The notes under the pieces: generated by a model
Told to the model about the DNA's origin: nothing
The model's input: only the letters and a program-made list of their open reading frames with translations
Database searches by the model: none
NCBI GenBank assembly: GCA_035549015.1
Contig: DASZRW010000130.1
Coordinates: 30,524 to 94,523, forward strand
Length of the DNA: 64,000 nucleotides
Direction of reading: 5' to 3'
Source: JAFDZV01 sp035549015
Lineage (GTDB): Bacteria > Bacteroidota > Ignavibacteria > OLB7
Made by a program: the position numbers and the translations under genes
Part shown: piece by piece, positions 1-9,244 of the stretch
How positions within the stretch are numbered: position 1 is the stretch's first letter
Layout: every line of letters starts with the position of its first letter

Positions 1-495
1 GAGTTCGCCGAGCGAGTGGCCTCGCAGGTGATCGATGAATGGGGGCTGGATGGAATAGATATCGACCCGGAGATCGGCGACGGCGAAACACCGAACGAGA
101 CCTTTGTTTCGGTGGTGGAGGCATTGAGCCGGTACTTCGGGCCACAGAGCGGATCGGGACGAATGATGACATTCGTTTCCCGTGAAATGGAAACTGACTG
201 GCGATTTCTTCAGCGGACACATACACTGTTCGACTACATCGGGCTGATGGGATACTTCTGGCCGATGACCGAGATGAAGAATCAGTTTGAACAGTACGCC
301 GCGATTGTCGGCGCAAAAAATCTTCTCTTCGGTTTCTCGACGGCCAATCCCAGCACTCCGCTGCACGAGGTGATCCAGCTGGCACGCTGGCAGCCGCAGC
401 GCGAGTGGAAGGGAGGAATGATGGAATTCAATATCAATGCAGACACCGGCTTCACCTATGCCGGTGCGATTCACGAAAGCTTGACTTGTTGTTGA
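1..495 (+). CDS. GH18 endo-beta-N-acetylglucosaminidase-like protein, C-terminal part
   Basis: The reading frame is open from base 1, so the gene begins outside the window and only 164 residues are seen. Residues 17-24 (DGIDIDPE) match the GH18 catalytic motif DGxDxDxE, with the last Glu as the probable proton donor. Later segments (YIGLMGYFW, FGFSTANPS, GGMMEFNINAD) fit the beta-strands near the end of an EndoH/EndoS-type barrel, which cleaves the chitobiose core of N-glycans. The remaining Gly-Gly-Met-Met-Glu-Phe region is close to the natural end of the family, so little is missing at the C-terminus. The last residues (LTCC) look atypical and the stop lies where a structured non-coding stretch starts, so the extreme 3' end may have been altered. 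Family assignment is from motif recognition; the substrate is not known. Confidence 0.7.
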   Translation, partial: EFAERVASQVIDEWGLDGIDIDPEIGDGETPNETFVSVVEALSRYFGPQSGSGRMMTFVSREMETDWRFLQRTHTLFDYIGLMGYFWPMTEMKNQFEQYAAIVGAKNLLFGFSTANPSTPLHEVIQLARWQPQREWKGGMMEFNINADTGFTYAGAIHESLTCC

Positions 496-1160
496 GTGCC
501 AATCGGGAGCATACTGCCAGCTCCTGTTGAGCCTGAAGATTGTCGCAGGGAACACCCGGCGTGGAGGATAGAGCGCCCATCGTAGGTGATGGTCCGCGAG
601 CAATGAATATGAGGGGGGCTCGTTGACCGCATCTGAGGGAGCCACGCTCGAAAATGGTAGGGACCCCGGGGCCGTGTACGTAGGGGAATCGTACGCAGCC
701 TGCTCAAGTTCGGTTCTCCATCCAGACACGCCGGGTGCCCGCTTTCGGCACCGTAGGTTGAAAGACGAAATGCCGTGAGTGCCGGTACAGGGTCGATGCC
801 TGCTGGTGGCTCCTTCGGAGTCGTGACAGAGCAGACCCGCGCCGGCCGGCATGCGGCGCAGCCAAAACGGTTCCGGGCGGCGATAATCTTCCGAAGGGAC
901 GCTGCGAGCTTTTGTCCATCATCACACGATAGCGCTCGAGCGAGCATTGTGCCCACGGCAATCCGTGGCACGACGCTCGCTCGTGTTATGTGGAAACGAG
1001 GCTGTTGTTCTGTCTGGAAGCGGGTGGTTACGAGGGGGGGCTCTGATGCGGCGGGCCGTTCATTCCCGTCGCCGCGGCCGGGCGGGGAGGTATGCCGGCC
1101 ATCACGCACGTTGCACCATTACGCATGCACCGCAACGATGCGCCGTGGCGGCACAGTGCA
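496..1160. other. gene-free, structured stretch (possible degenerate group II intron or mobile RNA)
   Basis: No convincing protein gene is present; the open frames here have no family-like sequence. Just after the GH18 stop the DNA begins GTGCC and then shows many short complementary arms and purine-rich joints, a look reminiscent of group II intron domain I, but no reverse transcriptase and no canonical domain V were found. A long imperfect hairpin occupies 938-982. The identity is uncertain. Confidence 0.25.
938..982. repeat. long inverted repeat
   Basis: Arms GAGCGAGC (938-945) and GCTCGCTC (975-982) extend inward through a second nearly perfect stem (947-958 with 963-973, one bulged C at 954) to a CAAT loop. 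No T-run follows on either strand, so it is not a typical intrinsic terminator. Confidence 0.6.
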
Positions 1161-2486
1161 TCAACTGCTTGTCACATACTTCAGCGGGTTGGGTTCGATG
1201 CGGCACTCCTCGGCGATGCGTATCGGTGCGATGATGCCGGCATCGCGCAGAGCATAAAGGCGAGGAACGATGCGGTCCCGCATTTCATGCGGAGTCATCG
1301 GGTTGATGTAGATGCTGGTTCCCCCCTCGAAGCCGGCGGTGACATTGATGCGCCACTTGATCAGCACATGCCAGGGCATCTTCACCATCGCATCGACCGG
1401 CGAATAGTACCACTCCTCATTGCAGCTTATCTCCGCTCCGGTGGCCGCATGGCAGGCGTGCACGAGATCGCTCACGCCGCGCAGTTCCTCCAATGAATGT
1501 TCGTACGGACGGTCGTGTACGGACTTCGAGAAGATCTCGATGGTGGGGAAGCGGTGGCCGATCCCCACGAGGGCCATCGCATACTCGTTCTCGGCGAAGA
1601 CGAGGTTGTACATCGCGGCGAAGTTGGCGCCGTACTCATTGAACACGTTCGGATCCTCCTTCAACATCTTCACCTGGCGGGAGATGGAGGCGCCCCACTC
1701 ATCGATACCAACCAGTTGTTTGTGAAGATGGTCGAAGCTTGCGCCGGCTTCGCGCAGCCAGTTCTGAAAGACGGAGACATACCGGACGTAGCGGTTGCGC
1801 TCGATGATCGCACGGATGGCATCCACCGTGATCCTGAAGTAGTAGTAGTGCTCCTCGCCGCTCAGTACGCCGCTGGAGACCAGGTCGCGCTCGGTGCTGC
1901 CGTCGGCACGGTAGTGCCGCCGCGCGGTGATCAACTCGTGGCAGCCGCCGAAGAACGGCTCGCTGTAACGGATCAACTCCTCCTCGTTCGAGAGCACGCT
2001 TCCCTGCGCGTCCTTGCTGTAGGAACGTTTGTAGGCAACCACATCCTCGAGATGCTTGTGGCCGATCGGGGAGGCGAGGTACTCCCGCATTCGTTCCTGC
2101 TCATGCTTGGGAAGAACGTATCCGTAGTTCTTCTTCCAGTAATCCAGCGTGACGATCTCGAAGAGGTTCGCCACGCGACGGAACTCGGCAACGGAATCGA
2201 AGTACTCCGCGGCGGGAAGTTCCACCAGTTCGCTCCACCGATTCTCCCTGACCACCCAACGCGACTTCTCCGGCGATGTCTCGAAGTATCGCTTCTCGCA
2301 GAATGAGCAGACGGCGAGCCTGTCGATATCACCAATCGGTTCCGGTTCCGGCGCTCCGTTCCCGCGGCCGAACTGGCTTGGTTTGGAAGCGCGTCCCGGA
2401 ACGGCCCACACCTCGTTGCCGGTGAACGGATTGATCTGTTTCACCGTTCCATCGGGCATGATGCTGTAAAAGGTGGAGTAATGCAC
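1161..2486 (-). CDS. DUF4921 family, galactose-1-phosphate uridylyltransferase-like protein
   Basis: A 441-residue cytoplasmic protein. It carries CxxC at residues 60-63, a probable zinc site, and a HxHxQ motif at 253-257 (HLHKQ), the hallmark of HIT/GalT nucleotidyl transferases, in which the second His is the nucleotidylated residue. The N-terminal segment PDGTVKQINPFTG and the region around NWLREAGASFDHLHKQ are typical of DUF4921. Its substrate is not established; a sugar-1-phosphate or nucleotide transfer is likely by family. The longest frame uses a GTG start at 2486; ATG at 2459 (residue 10) is an alternative and neither has a clear ribosome site. It follows the phosphohexomutase gene on the same strand after 160 bp, fitting a sugar-nucleotide context. 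Confidence 0.75.
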   Translation of the reverse strand: MHYSTFYSIMPDGTVKQINPFTGNEVWAVPGRASKPSQFGRGNGAPEPEPIGDIDRLAVCSFCEKRYFETSPEKSRWVVRENRWSELVELPAAEYFDSVAEFRRVANLFEIVTLDYWKKNYGYVLPKHEQERMREYLASPIGHKHLEDVVAYKRSYSKDAQGSVLSNEEELIRYSEPFFGGCHELITARRHYRADGSTERDLVSSGVLSGEEHYYYFRITVDAIRAIIERNRYVRYVSVFQNWLREAGASFDHLHKQLVGIDEWGASISRQVKMLKEDPNVFNEYGANFAAMYNLVFAENEYAMALVGIGHRFPTIEIFSKSVHDRPYEHSLEELRGVSDLVHACHAATGAEISCNEEWYYSPVDAMVKMPWHVLIKWRINVTAGFEGGTSIYINPMTPHEMRDRIVPRLYALRDAGIIAPIRIAEECRIEPNPLKYVTSS

Positions 2487-2546
2487 GATGAGATCCGTGT
2501 GTTATGGTTCCGATCGAAAGGCCGTCAGGCTGCTGCGCCACGCGTG

Positions 2547-2598
2547 GCGCGTACTCGCAGCGCGTACTCGCAGCGCATACTCGCGGCGCGTACTCGCT
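2547..2598. repeat. 13-bp tandem repeat, four copies
   Basis: Four consecutive units of GCGCGTACTCGCA, the last two with one or two changes, lie in the gap between the DUF4921 and phosphohexomutase genes. It has the look of a small VNTR created by slippage. Confidence 0.85.
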
Positions 2599-2646
2599 TC
2601 TCCAGATCCGCCGCGCTCCTCGGCAGCATGTCCGCGCAGGTGCCTG

Positions 2647-4062
2647 CTACGCCAGCTTCAGGCCGGCATCCAGCAGCCGGCCGACCTTCTCCTCGGAATC
2701 TGCCTCGGCGTAGTAACGGAGGAGCGGTTCCGTGCCCGATGCTCTGATCAGCAACCATCCGTTCTCCACGAAGAACTTGAATCCATCCAGCGTGCTGGTT
2801 GCGGTAACCGGATACGGCCCCAGCTTCGATATGCCGCGCTGTGCGCTCTTGAGGATTGCATTCTTCCGGGCAACGCTCATGCGCACGTCGCGGCGGCTGT
2901 AGCGATGCGGGCCGAACTCGTCGTCCAGTTCGCGCGAAAGCTGCCCGAGCGTCTTGCCGCGGCGCGCCATCATCTCCAGCACGAGCAGGCCGTTGAAGAT
3001 GCCGTCGCGCTCGGGAATGTGCAGCGCCGTTCCCAGCCCGCCCGATTCCTCGCCTCCGATCACAACCTTCTCCGTTGTCATGAGCCGTGCGATGTACTTG
3101 AAGCCAACCGGGGTCTCGTGCATCGTGATGCCGTGCCGCGAGCAATAGGTGTCGATCATCGTGGTGAGCGAGATCGTCTTCGCAACCGACCCCTTCAGCC
3201 GGCGATCCTCGTAGAGGTACTTCATCAGCAGCACGAACACGCGGTGCGAATCGACGAAGGTGCCATCCTCGTCGACCATGCCGAGGCGGTCCGCATCGCC
3301 GTCCGTGGCCATGCCGACGGAGTAGCCGCCGCTCTGCATTCCACTGATGAGCCCCGGCAGGTACTCGCCCAGCGGCTCCGGGTGGTCCAGATCGCCGAAG
3401 CCGGGATTGAAGCTGTTGTGAAGCTGGTCCACGTTCGGCAGAAGCCGGTCCATGGTGTCGATGCCGGAGCCGTGCATCGGATCGTAGAGCACCCGGAAGT
3501 TCGCCCTGGCGATCAGGTCCAGATCGATCTTCTTCTTCACGTACTCCACGTAGCGTGCCTTCGCATCGAACCGCCTCACCTTCTTCGCCTTCACCAGATC
3601 GGCAAGCTCCGGAAGCGCCCTGCGCCGCAGGCTGCCGGCGTCGCGCGCCGTCTCCAGTTTCGTGACGTTGGCCTGCACCTTCGCGATATCCTCCGGTGCG
3701 GAGGGGCCGCCGTAGTCCGCCTTCAGCTTGAAGCCGTTGTACTCGGCGGGGTTATGGCTTGCGGTGATGATAACACCGCCGCTGAGCTTCTTCTGCTTCG
3801 CAGCCAGCGAGATCTGCGGCGTGGAGGCTATGCCGTCGGCAAGCCATACCGCCATTCCCTCTGCGGCGAACACGCGGGCAACGGTGGCCGCAAAGCTGGA
3901 GGAGAGGAAGCGTGCGTCGCCGCCAACAACGATGCCGTTCCCGGCATTCGGGTGCTTCCTGTAGAACTGTGCAGCGGCGCGCGCCACCAGTTCCAGGTTG
4001 GCGAACGTGAAATCCTCAGCGATGATTGCGCGCCATCCGTCGGTGCCGAACAGTATTGCCAT
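2647..4062 (-). CDS. phosphoglucomutase/phosphomannomutase family protein
   Basis: Alpha-D-phosphohexomutase (471 residues) interconverting hexose-1- and hexose-6-phosphates in the cytoplasm. All four family motifs are visible: the catalytic phosphoserine loop TASHNP (Ser102), the metal loop DGDADR, the sugar-specificity loop GGEESGG, and the phosphate-binding loop RASGTEPLLR near the C-terminus. The start is taken at the Met of MAILFGTDGW because FGTDGWR is the conserved N-terminus; the longer open frame to 4128 adds an unrelated hydrophobic stretch. No Shine-Dalgarno is seen. It lies just downstream of enolase on the same strand (126-bp gap), a carbon-metabolism pair. Specificity for glucose or mannose cannot be fixed from sequence. 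Confidence 0.92.
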   Translation of the reverse strand: MAILFGTDGWRAIIAEDFTFANLELVARAAAQFYRKHPNAGNGIVVGGDARFLSSSFAATVARVFAAEGMAVWLADGIASTPQISLAAKQKKLSGGVIITASHNPAEYNGFKLKADYGGPSAPEDIAKVQANVTKLETARDAGSLRRRALPELADLVKAKKVRRFDAKARYVEYVKKKIDLDLIARANFRVLYDPMHGSGIDTMDRLLPNVDQLHNSFNPGFGDLDHPEPLGEYLPGLISGMQSGGYSVGMATDGDADRLGMVDEDGTFVDSHRVFVLLMKYLYEDRRLKGSVAKTISLTTMIDTYCSRHGITMHETPVGFKYIARLMTTEKVVIGGEESGGLGTALHIPERDGIFNGLLVLEMMARRGKTLGQLSRELDDEFGPHRYSRRDVRMSVARKNAILKSAQRGISKLGPYPVTATSTLDGFKFFVENGWLLIRASGTEPLLRYYAEADSEEKVGRLLDAGLKLA

Positions 4063-4188
4063 GGGAACGGGAAGGATGAAGTGAAAAACGAACGAGGATG
4101 AAACGCGAGCATGCACCGGCATCCGCATCCCGGTACCGGGCCTGCGCCGCCTGCGTCTCGCACCTCATCCTCGAATATTCTCTGATCA

Positions 4189-5478
4189 TCAGATAATGCC
4201 GCGTGAGAAGGCGGCCTCGCCGGCGAACTCCGCCGTCGGGCCCAGCTCCTCCTCGATACGAAGCAACTGGTTGTACTTGGCGATGCGATCCGTGCGGCTC
4301 GCCGAGCCGGTCTTGATCTGGCCGGCGTTGGTCGCAACGGCGAGATCGGCAATCGTCGTATCCTCGGTCTCGCCGGAACGATGCGAGATGATCGCCGTGT
4401 AGAGATTCTTCTGCGCGAGCTCCACAACCTCCAGCGTCTCGGAGAGGGTGCCGATCTGATTGAGCTTCACGAGGATGGAGTTGGCGATATCGTTTTCGAT
4501 ACCACGCCAGAGGAACTCGCTGTTGGTGACGAAGAGATCGTCCCCTACGAGTTGCACGTCACCGCCGATCGCCTCGCTCAGTTTGCGCCAGCCTTCCCAG
4601 TCGTTCTCGGCCATGCCGTCCTCGATCGAAATGATCGGATACTGCTCGGTGAGCGCCTTGTACCATTCCACCATCTCGTCCGCACTCTTCAAGGCACCGG
4701 TGGACTTGAACAGCCTGTACTGGCCGTCGCTCCACATCTCGCTCGAGGCAACGTCCAGTGCAAGCCAGACGTCGTTGCCGGCAGAGTAGTGCGCCTTTTC
4801 GATCGCCTCCAGGATCATATCGATCGCCTCCTCGTTCGAGGCGAGCGACGGAGCAAAACCCCCCTCGTCACCCACGGAGGTGGAGAGGCCCCTTGCCTTG
4901 AGAACCTTGTGCAGGGAATGGAAGATCTCCGTTCCCATCTGAAGCGCCTCACTGAAACTGTCCGCGCCGACCGGCGCGATCATGAACTCCTGGAAGTCCA
5001 CGTTGTTGTCCGCATGCTTGCCGCCGTTGATGATGTTCATCAGCGGCACCGGGAGCGTTCGGGCGTTCACCCCTCCCAGATAGCGATACAACGGAAGGTT
5101 GTGGAATTTTGCTGCTGCCTTCGCAACGGCGACCGAAACTCCGAGGATCGCATTGGCGCCGAGCTTGGACTTGTTGTCCGTACCGTCGAGATCGATCAGG
5201 ATGGCATCGATCACTGCCTGCTCATTTGCCGGCAGGCCGACGATCTCCTCGGCGATCGTGTCGTTGACATTTGCAACCGCCTTCTCCACCGAAAGCCCGA
5301 AGTACTTCCCGGGGTCTCCGTCGCGCAGTTCCACGGCCTCATGCTCGCCGGTGGAGGCGCCTGAGGGAACCGCTGCGCGGCCCATCACGCCGTTCTCGAG
5401 GGTAACTTCAACTTCGATGGTGGGATTGCCGCGCGAGTCCAGAATCTGACGCGCAAGAATATCCTGAATGATCGACAT
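4189..5478 (-). CDS. eno: enolase (phosphopyruvate hydratase)
   Basis: A 429-residue glycolytic enzyme that dehydrates 2-phosphoglycerate to phosphoenolpyruvate. The N-terminal DILARQILDSRGNPTIEVEV, the signature LVKLNQIGTLSETL, SIEDGMAENDWEGW, GDDLFVTN and SHRSGETEDTTIADLAV are all present, covering the Mg-binding acids, the catalytic Lys and the C-terminal His/Arg/Ser. Length is standard. The start is the ATG at 5478, directly before IIQDILARQ; a further 79 codons upstream are open but have no enolase character. It is transcribed with the phosphohexomutase gene behind it. A Bacteroidota-like promoter lies about 55 bp upstream. Confidence 0.97.
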   Translation of the reverse strand: MSIIQDILARQILDSRGNPTIEVEVTLENGVMGRAAVPSGASTGEHEAVELRDGDPGKYFGLSVEKAVANVNDTIAEEIVGLPANEQAVIDAILIDLDGTDNKSKLGANAILGVSVAVAKAAAKFHNLPLYRYLGGVNARTLPVPLMNIINGGKHADNNVDFQEFMIAPVGADSFSEALQMGTEIFHSLHKVLKARGLSTSVGDEGGFAPSLASNEEAIDMILEAIEKAHYSAGNDVWLALDVASSEMWSDGQYRLFKSTGALKSADEMVEWYKALTEQYPIISIEDGMAENDWEGWRKLSEAIGGDVQLVGDDLFVTNSEFLWRGIENDIANSILVKLNQIGTLSETLEVVELAQKNLYTAIISHRSGETEDTTIADLAVATNAGQIKTGSASRTDRIAKYNQLLRIEEELGPTAEFAGEAAFSRGII

Positions 5479-5530
5479 GGTTGGAACGCCGCCTTGCTGT
5501 TTGGATAGGAACTGCCTGAAGAAGAGTCGG

Positions 5531-5562
5531 CAAATAAACCGAAACGAGGGGTGAAATCCAAC
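5531..5562 (-). promoter_or_regulatory. candidate promoter of eno
   Basis: On the minus strand GTTG, 20 nt, TTTATTTG. The second box matches TAnnTTTG at seven of eight positions and the first matches TTTG at two of four. The start codon is about 53 nt downstream of the -7 box. Confidence 0.35.
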
Positions 5563-5747
5563 GTGAGCGCGGTGCGCTAACATTTTGTGGCGGGCGATCC
5601 TGCGCGCAGCCTCGCCGTGCCGGCGCGTGCGCTCACGATCCGACGGCAAGCCCCCGATGGTCGAGCCGTCCCCGTAACAACGCCTCCGGATATGTGTGAT
5701 AGTGATTCGTGCCATGCAAGGGAACGTTCGCTGGTTGCGGCACGTTG

Positions 5748-5793
5748 TATCATCCGGAGCACCGTTGCAGTATCATCCGGAGCACCGTCGCAG
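5748..5793. repeat. 23-bp tandem duplication
   Basis: TATCATCCGGAGCACCGT followed by TGCAG, then the same 23 bases with one change (CGCAG). It is a perfect-length head-to-tail duplication in intergenic DNA. Confidence 0.85.
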
Positions 5794-6760
5794 CAGGAGC
5801 CGTTCCAGGTTGTCCGGGCGCATGGGAGAGGGGGGAGGGCACGTTCAGACATCTCCCCTCCATCGCAGGGATTCGGCGGAGCCAGGACGATGCCGCGGAG
5901 CAGTCCGTGGCCCGTTGGAGGGGCAACGGAAAGGGGAGTATTTGGTTACATTGATGTAAATGGCTTGTGGGTCTGTGAGGTGATCATCCGCAATAGCTCC
6001 GATTCCGTTCAACCAGGGCCGATTGGTGCAGGCGCCCAAATATTTCCGGCCGAAGTGGCGGAACTTCATTGCATATTGAGTGCGCAGACGGTAATATCGC
6101 GGCTCAAATTCGACTACCAGCACGTGCTCATTGCTCACTGGAAAATGACACGCGGCCATGCTTTCCCCCAAAGTTTACACATGCACCAATACAACCGCCT
6201 CCTGCGGGTTCTGCCGTATGCTCCTGGCATTCAGCGAACCGGCATTATGCGTCGCGCGGTTCCGCCCGGGTTCCGTAAGACATCCGCATGCGGTTGGAGG
6301 TCTCGTTCGCCCATACCACAGCACCGGAACGGTCAGGTTCCGGAATTCCCAACGCTTCCAAGTCTCGCTCGCATCATTCAGGACATTCGATGGGAGGTAC
6401 CCTATGTAAAACGCTGATCGCCATCACTATCGAAGCTTCGCTAGGCGCTGCATGGGCTGATCCGTTCAGGATTCCGTTCTCCGGCCTGGTCGTTCCCGTT
6501 CCGACCCTGACGGGATCCGGCGGGGGAGAAGGGCATGCACGCATCCGTTGATGGAGCCTTCGTCTATTTCGTCACTGTGCCGGTGCTGCGGTTTGCCGGT
6601 GCATCGTTCATCACCATCTAAGTCGCGGCCTGAGCAACGCGGCGGCAATCACGTTCGTTCGTGGTTGAGCGTTCCCGCCTCTGTCGTACCCACATGCGAC
6701 GGTTGGCGGCAAGAGACCGTGCGTGCCTGTGGTTTATTGATGCGTTCACCAATTGCGTGC

Positions 6761-8065
6761 ATGGAGGTAGCATTGAACCAGTTGAAGTACGAATATGGTC
6801 ACAAGACCGTACAGGATCTCGTGAGTCTGTTCGAACGTGGACAGCTGAATCTCGAGCCTGGGTTTCAGCGCGACTCGGTGTGGCAACCGAGCGATCGCAA
6901 GAAGCTGATAGAAACGATATTCATGCATTACCCGATCCCATCGATATTTCTCTACAAACAGGTGGATGAACAGGGACGCCTTGTTTACGATGTGATCGAC
7001 GGCAAGCAGCGTCTTGAAACGATCCTCATGTTTCAAGGCGTGCGGCGATTTCGCGGCAACCGATTCAGTGCCGCCGTGCAGATGGATACCGACGAGTGCG
7101 AGGAGCTGGACTGGCGCACAGTCCGGCGTGCAGGGTTCGAACATCGGTTGATGGGGTACAAGATTCAGACCGTGGAGATCGAGGGGGATCTCTCCGACAT
7201 CATCTCTCTCTTCGTCCGCATCAACTCCACCGGGAAGGGGCTTACCAGCGCCGAGAAGCGGCATGCGCGATACTTCCGGAGTCCGTGGTTCCTGGCGGCA
7301 CAGCGCCTGGCACGGAAACATCACGACTACTTTGCGTCGCTGCTCACGTCGGCGCAGATCAGCCGGATGAAACACGTGGAACTCGTGTGCGAGCTGCTTG
7401 CCTCGGTATGCAACGGAGGGATCATCGACAAGAAGAAGGCGGTGGACAAGGTGATAGGCGGGGATCTGGTTGATCGCAGGGAGCTCGAGAACTCCGCTCG
7501 CAAGCTCTCCAGGGTGCTGCATCTGCTGCAGGGGATACTGCCGGAGATCACTACCACTCGCTTCGCGAACGTGGTGGACTTCTATTCGCTCTACATGCTC
7601 ATCTATGAGTTCGAGGCGGATGGATTGATCCTCACCGACAGGCGCCGCAACGCCCAGGCGCAGGTTCTGCTGGTGGAGTTCGCCAAACGGATCGACGAGG
7701 TGCGCATCCGGATGCGTAACGGCGAAGGGGTTACGCTCGAGGATGCTCTCTATCGTGATTATCTGGTGACGGTGCAGGGGAACACCGACAGCCTGGTGAC
7801 GCGGCGGCGCCGTGCCGACATCCTGCGCGGATTGCTCGGTGGGTTGTTCGAAGTAAAGGATGAACGGCGAGTGTTTACCCGGGAGCAGCGGCGCCTTGTC
7901 TGGCATACGGCCGAGACCCGGCGCTGTTGTAGCTGCCGGGAGGCACTCACCTGGGAGAACTTCACGATCGACCATGTTATCGCTCACAGTCGCGGCGGAC
8001 GCACGTCGCAAACCAATGCGGCACTGATGTGCCGGAGCTGCAATTCCCGCAAGGGAGCACGATAG
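6761..8065 (+). CDS. DUF262 and HNH nuclease domain protein (GmrSD-like, defence candidate)
   Basis: About 434 residues. The N-terminal half is a DUF262/GmrS-type ParB-like domain: GFQRDSVW, the nucleotide-binding DGKQRLET motif, and RINSTGKGLTSAE. The C-terminus is a McrA-type HNH endonuclease: CCSC, then FTIDHVIAHSRGG, then CRSCNSRKG (two CxxC zinc pairs, the catalytic His in IDHV, the final Asn/Lys). DUF262 fused to a nuclease is seen in GmrSD type IV restriction and SspE-like systems that cut modified phage DNA; here the nuclease is McrA-like rather than DUF1524. No partner gene adjoins, so it may act alone. ATG 6761 is given; the TTG at 6773 with GGAGGT four bases upstream is a strong alternative and gives the family-like N-terminus NQLKYEYG. 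A defence role is inference. Confidence 0.8.
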   Translation: MEVALNQLKYEYGHKTVQDLVSLFERGQLNLEPGFQRDSVWQPSDRKKLIETIFMHYPIPSIFLYKQVDEQGRLVYDVIDGKQRLETILMFQGVRRFRGNRFSAAVQMDTDECEELDWRTVRRAGFEHRLMGYKIQTVEIEGDLSDIISLFVRINSTGKGLTSAEKRHARYFRSPWFLAAQRLARKHHDYFASLLTSAQISRMKHVELVCELLASVCNGGIIDKKKAVDKVIGGDLVDRRELENSARKLSRVLHLLQGILPEITTTRFANVVDFYSLYMLIYEFEADGLILTDRRRNAQAQVLLVEFAKRIDEVRIRMRNGEGVTLEDALYRDYLVTVQGNTDSLVTRRRRADILRGLLGGLFEVKDERRVFTREQRRLVWHTAETRRCCSCREALTWENFTIDHVIAHSRGGRTSQTNAALMCRSCNSRKGAR

Positions 8066-8073
8066 CGCCTACC

Positions 8074-8117
8074 GGCTCTCTGCTCCAGGATCGCCTACGG
8101 TACTGGAGCAGGGAGCC
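8074..8117 (+). terminator. hairpin after the DUF262-HNH gene
   Basis: A 15-bp stem, GGCTCTCTGCTCCAG (8074-8088) with CTGGAGCAGGGAGCC (8103-8117), one G-U pair and a 14-nt loop, starts nine bases after the stop codon. There is no clear T-run, so termination is plausible but not certain. Confidence 0.5.
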
Positions 8118-8302
8118 CTGTGAGTTGCGGCGCAAGACGGCCTTACCCGTTGCCGCTATGGACTCGGACTGCCGGGACCCTCGCGAAGATTTTTTTTTCA
8201 CCGCCTGTCGATTTCGCCCGACCCGCTCGTCGTATGGACAAATGTGCGGCACGGAACGCGCCGCGATTGTTCACAAACGTCAACTCGAGCACGGAGACTC
8301 TC

Positions 8303-8656
8303 ATGAAGTACATGTTCCTGATCTACTCGAACCAGGCCGAAGAGGCCCGGTGGACCGACGAGCAGCGCCAGAAGATGTGGACCGATTTCGGTGCCTTCAC
8401 GGTGGACGCTCGCGAGCGTGGCGCCTACGTGTCCGGGAGTGCCCTGCATCCGGTGACCGTGGCCACAACGGTGCGCGTTCGTGACGGACGTGCATTGAAG
8501 ACCGATGGTCCGTTTGCCGAAACGAAGGAACAGCTGGGCGGCTACTACATCCTGGACTGCAGGGACCTCGATGATGCACTGGAGTTCGCGGCCAGGATCC
8601 CCTCGTCGGCACACGGCTCTGTGGAAGTGCGCCCGCTGATGCAGGCGGGTGCCTGA
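8303..8656 (+). CDS. YCII-related DGPF-domain protein
   Basis: A 117-residue cytoplasmic protein of the YciI-like/DGPF family. The diagnostic segment KTDGPFAETKEQLGGYYILDC is at about residues 71-91. The family adopts a dimeric ferredoxin-like fold; biochemical function is unknown. It is the first of two such genes preceding an ECF sigma factor, the arrangement that defines the ECF42 group. The ATG at 8303 starts MKYMFLIYS, the usual family N-terminus; longer upstream codons (to 8120) are not family-like. A run of nine T lies about 105 bases upstream. Confidence 0.88.
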   Translation: MKYMFLIYSNQAEEARWTDEQRQKMWTDFGAFTVDARERGAYVSGSALHPVTVATTVRVRDGRALKTDGPFAETKEQLGGYYILDCRDLDDALEFAARIPSSAHGSVEVRPLMQAGA

Positions 8657-8859
8657 GCCTTGTACACCGCGAGACATGCCAGACGGTACGCGCCGGCCGG
8701 TGTGTCGCTGGGTATGCCGAATGCGCGCGGTGCCCGGAGCCGCGCGCGGCGGCATTCCGGCCGTGATCCGGATGCACGGCTCCGGCGCCCGTTCGGAGGC
8801 CGGCGCCTGCCGGCGATGTTCAATGAACGTAGAGAGATACATTCGTCAACGGAGGGCAC

Positions 8860-9201
8860 ATGCAATTCATGATGTTGATTCATACGGACCAGGAACGCTG
8901 GAACCGGTTGGCTCCGGAGCAGCAGGAACAGCACACGCAGCATCACCGCAATCTTGCTCAGGAGTTGATCCAGCAGGGGAGATGGGTGGACGGCGGCCGC
9001 CTTCATTCGCCTGCATCCGGAGCTTCGGTGCGTATCGATAACGGGAGAGTGATCCGGGTGGATGGTCCGTATGCCGAGACGAAGGAACTGGTGGGAGGGT
9101 ACTACATTGTAGAGTGCGCCGATCTGGATGAGGCCTGCGCGATTGCCGCGCGCATACCCACGGCGGCGTTCGGCACGATTGAAGTGCGCCCACTGATGTA
9201 G
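8860..9201 (+). CDS. YCII-related DGPF-domain protein (second copy)
   Basis: A 113-residue paralogue of the preceding DGPF protein, with VDGPYAETKELVGGYYIVEC (Phe replaced by Tyr in DGPF). The start ATG at 8860 is supported by GGAGGG four bases upstream and by the N-terminus MQFMMLIHTD. It lies 203 bp after the first copy and ten bases before the longest frame of the sigma gene. The pair likely arose by duplication and is probably a regulatory target or partner of the sigma factor, as known for ECF42 loci. Confidence 0.88.
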   Translation: MQFMMLIHTDQERWNRLAPEQQEQHTQHHRNLAQELIQQGRWVDGGRLHSPASGASVRIDNGRVIRVDGPYAETKELVGGYYIVECADLDEACAIAARIPTAAFGTIEVRPLM

Positions 9202-9244
9202 GCGGGCCGCCATGGGCGAAATGCATCGTTGCATTGAACAGGGT

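Larger units (their letters stand above)
5479..6760. other. 1.28-kb gene-poor region
   Basis: Several frames are open because of base composition, but none resembles a known protein and codon use looks random. It contains the eno promoter and a tandem duplication (5748-5793). The stretch separates the enolase cluster from a DUF262-HNH gene and may be remnant or acquired DNA. Confidence 0.5.

Noticed and set aside
471..1109. 212-codon minus-strand frame near the GH18 gene
   Set aside because: Arg/Pro/Ser-rich translation of a structured region, no homologous look.
2547..2598. Possible CRISPR-like repeat
   Set aside because: Thirteen-base units without spacers are a simple tandem repeat; no CRISPR array or cas gene is present in the window.
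5587..6417. 276-codon frame in the region upstream of the DUF262-HNH gene
   Set aside because: No recognisable motif, unusual composition with tandem-duplicated DNA inside, and no ribosome site.
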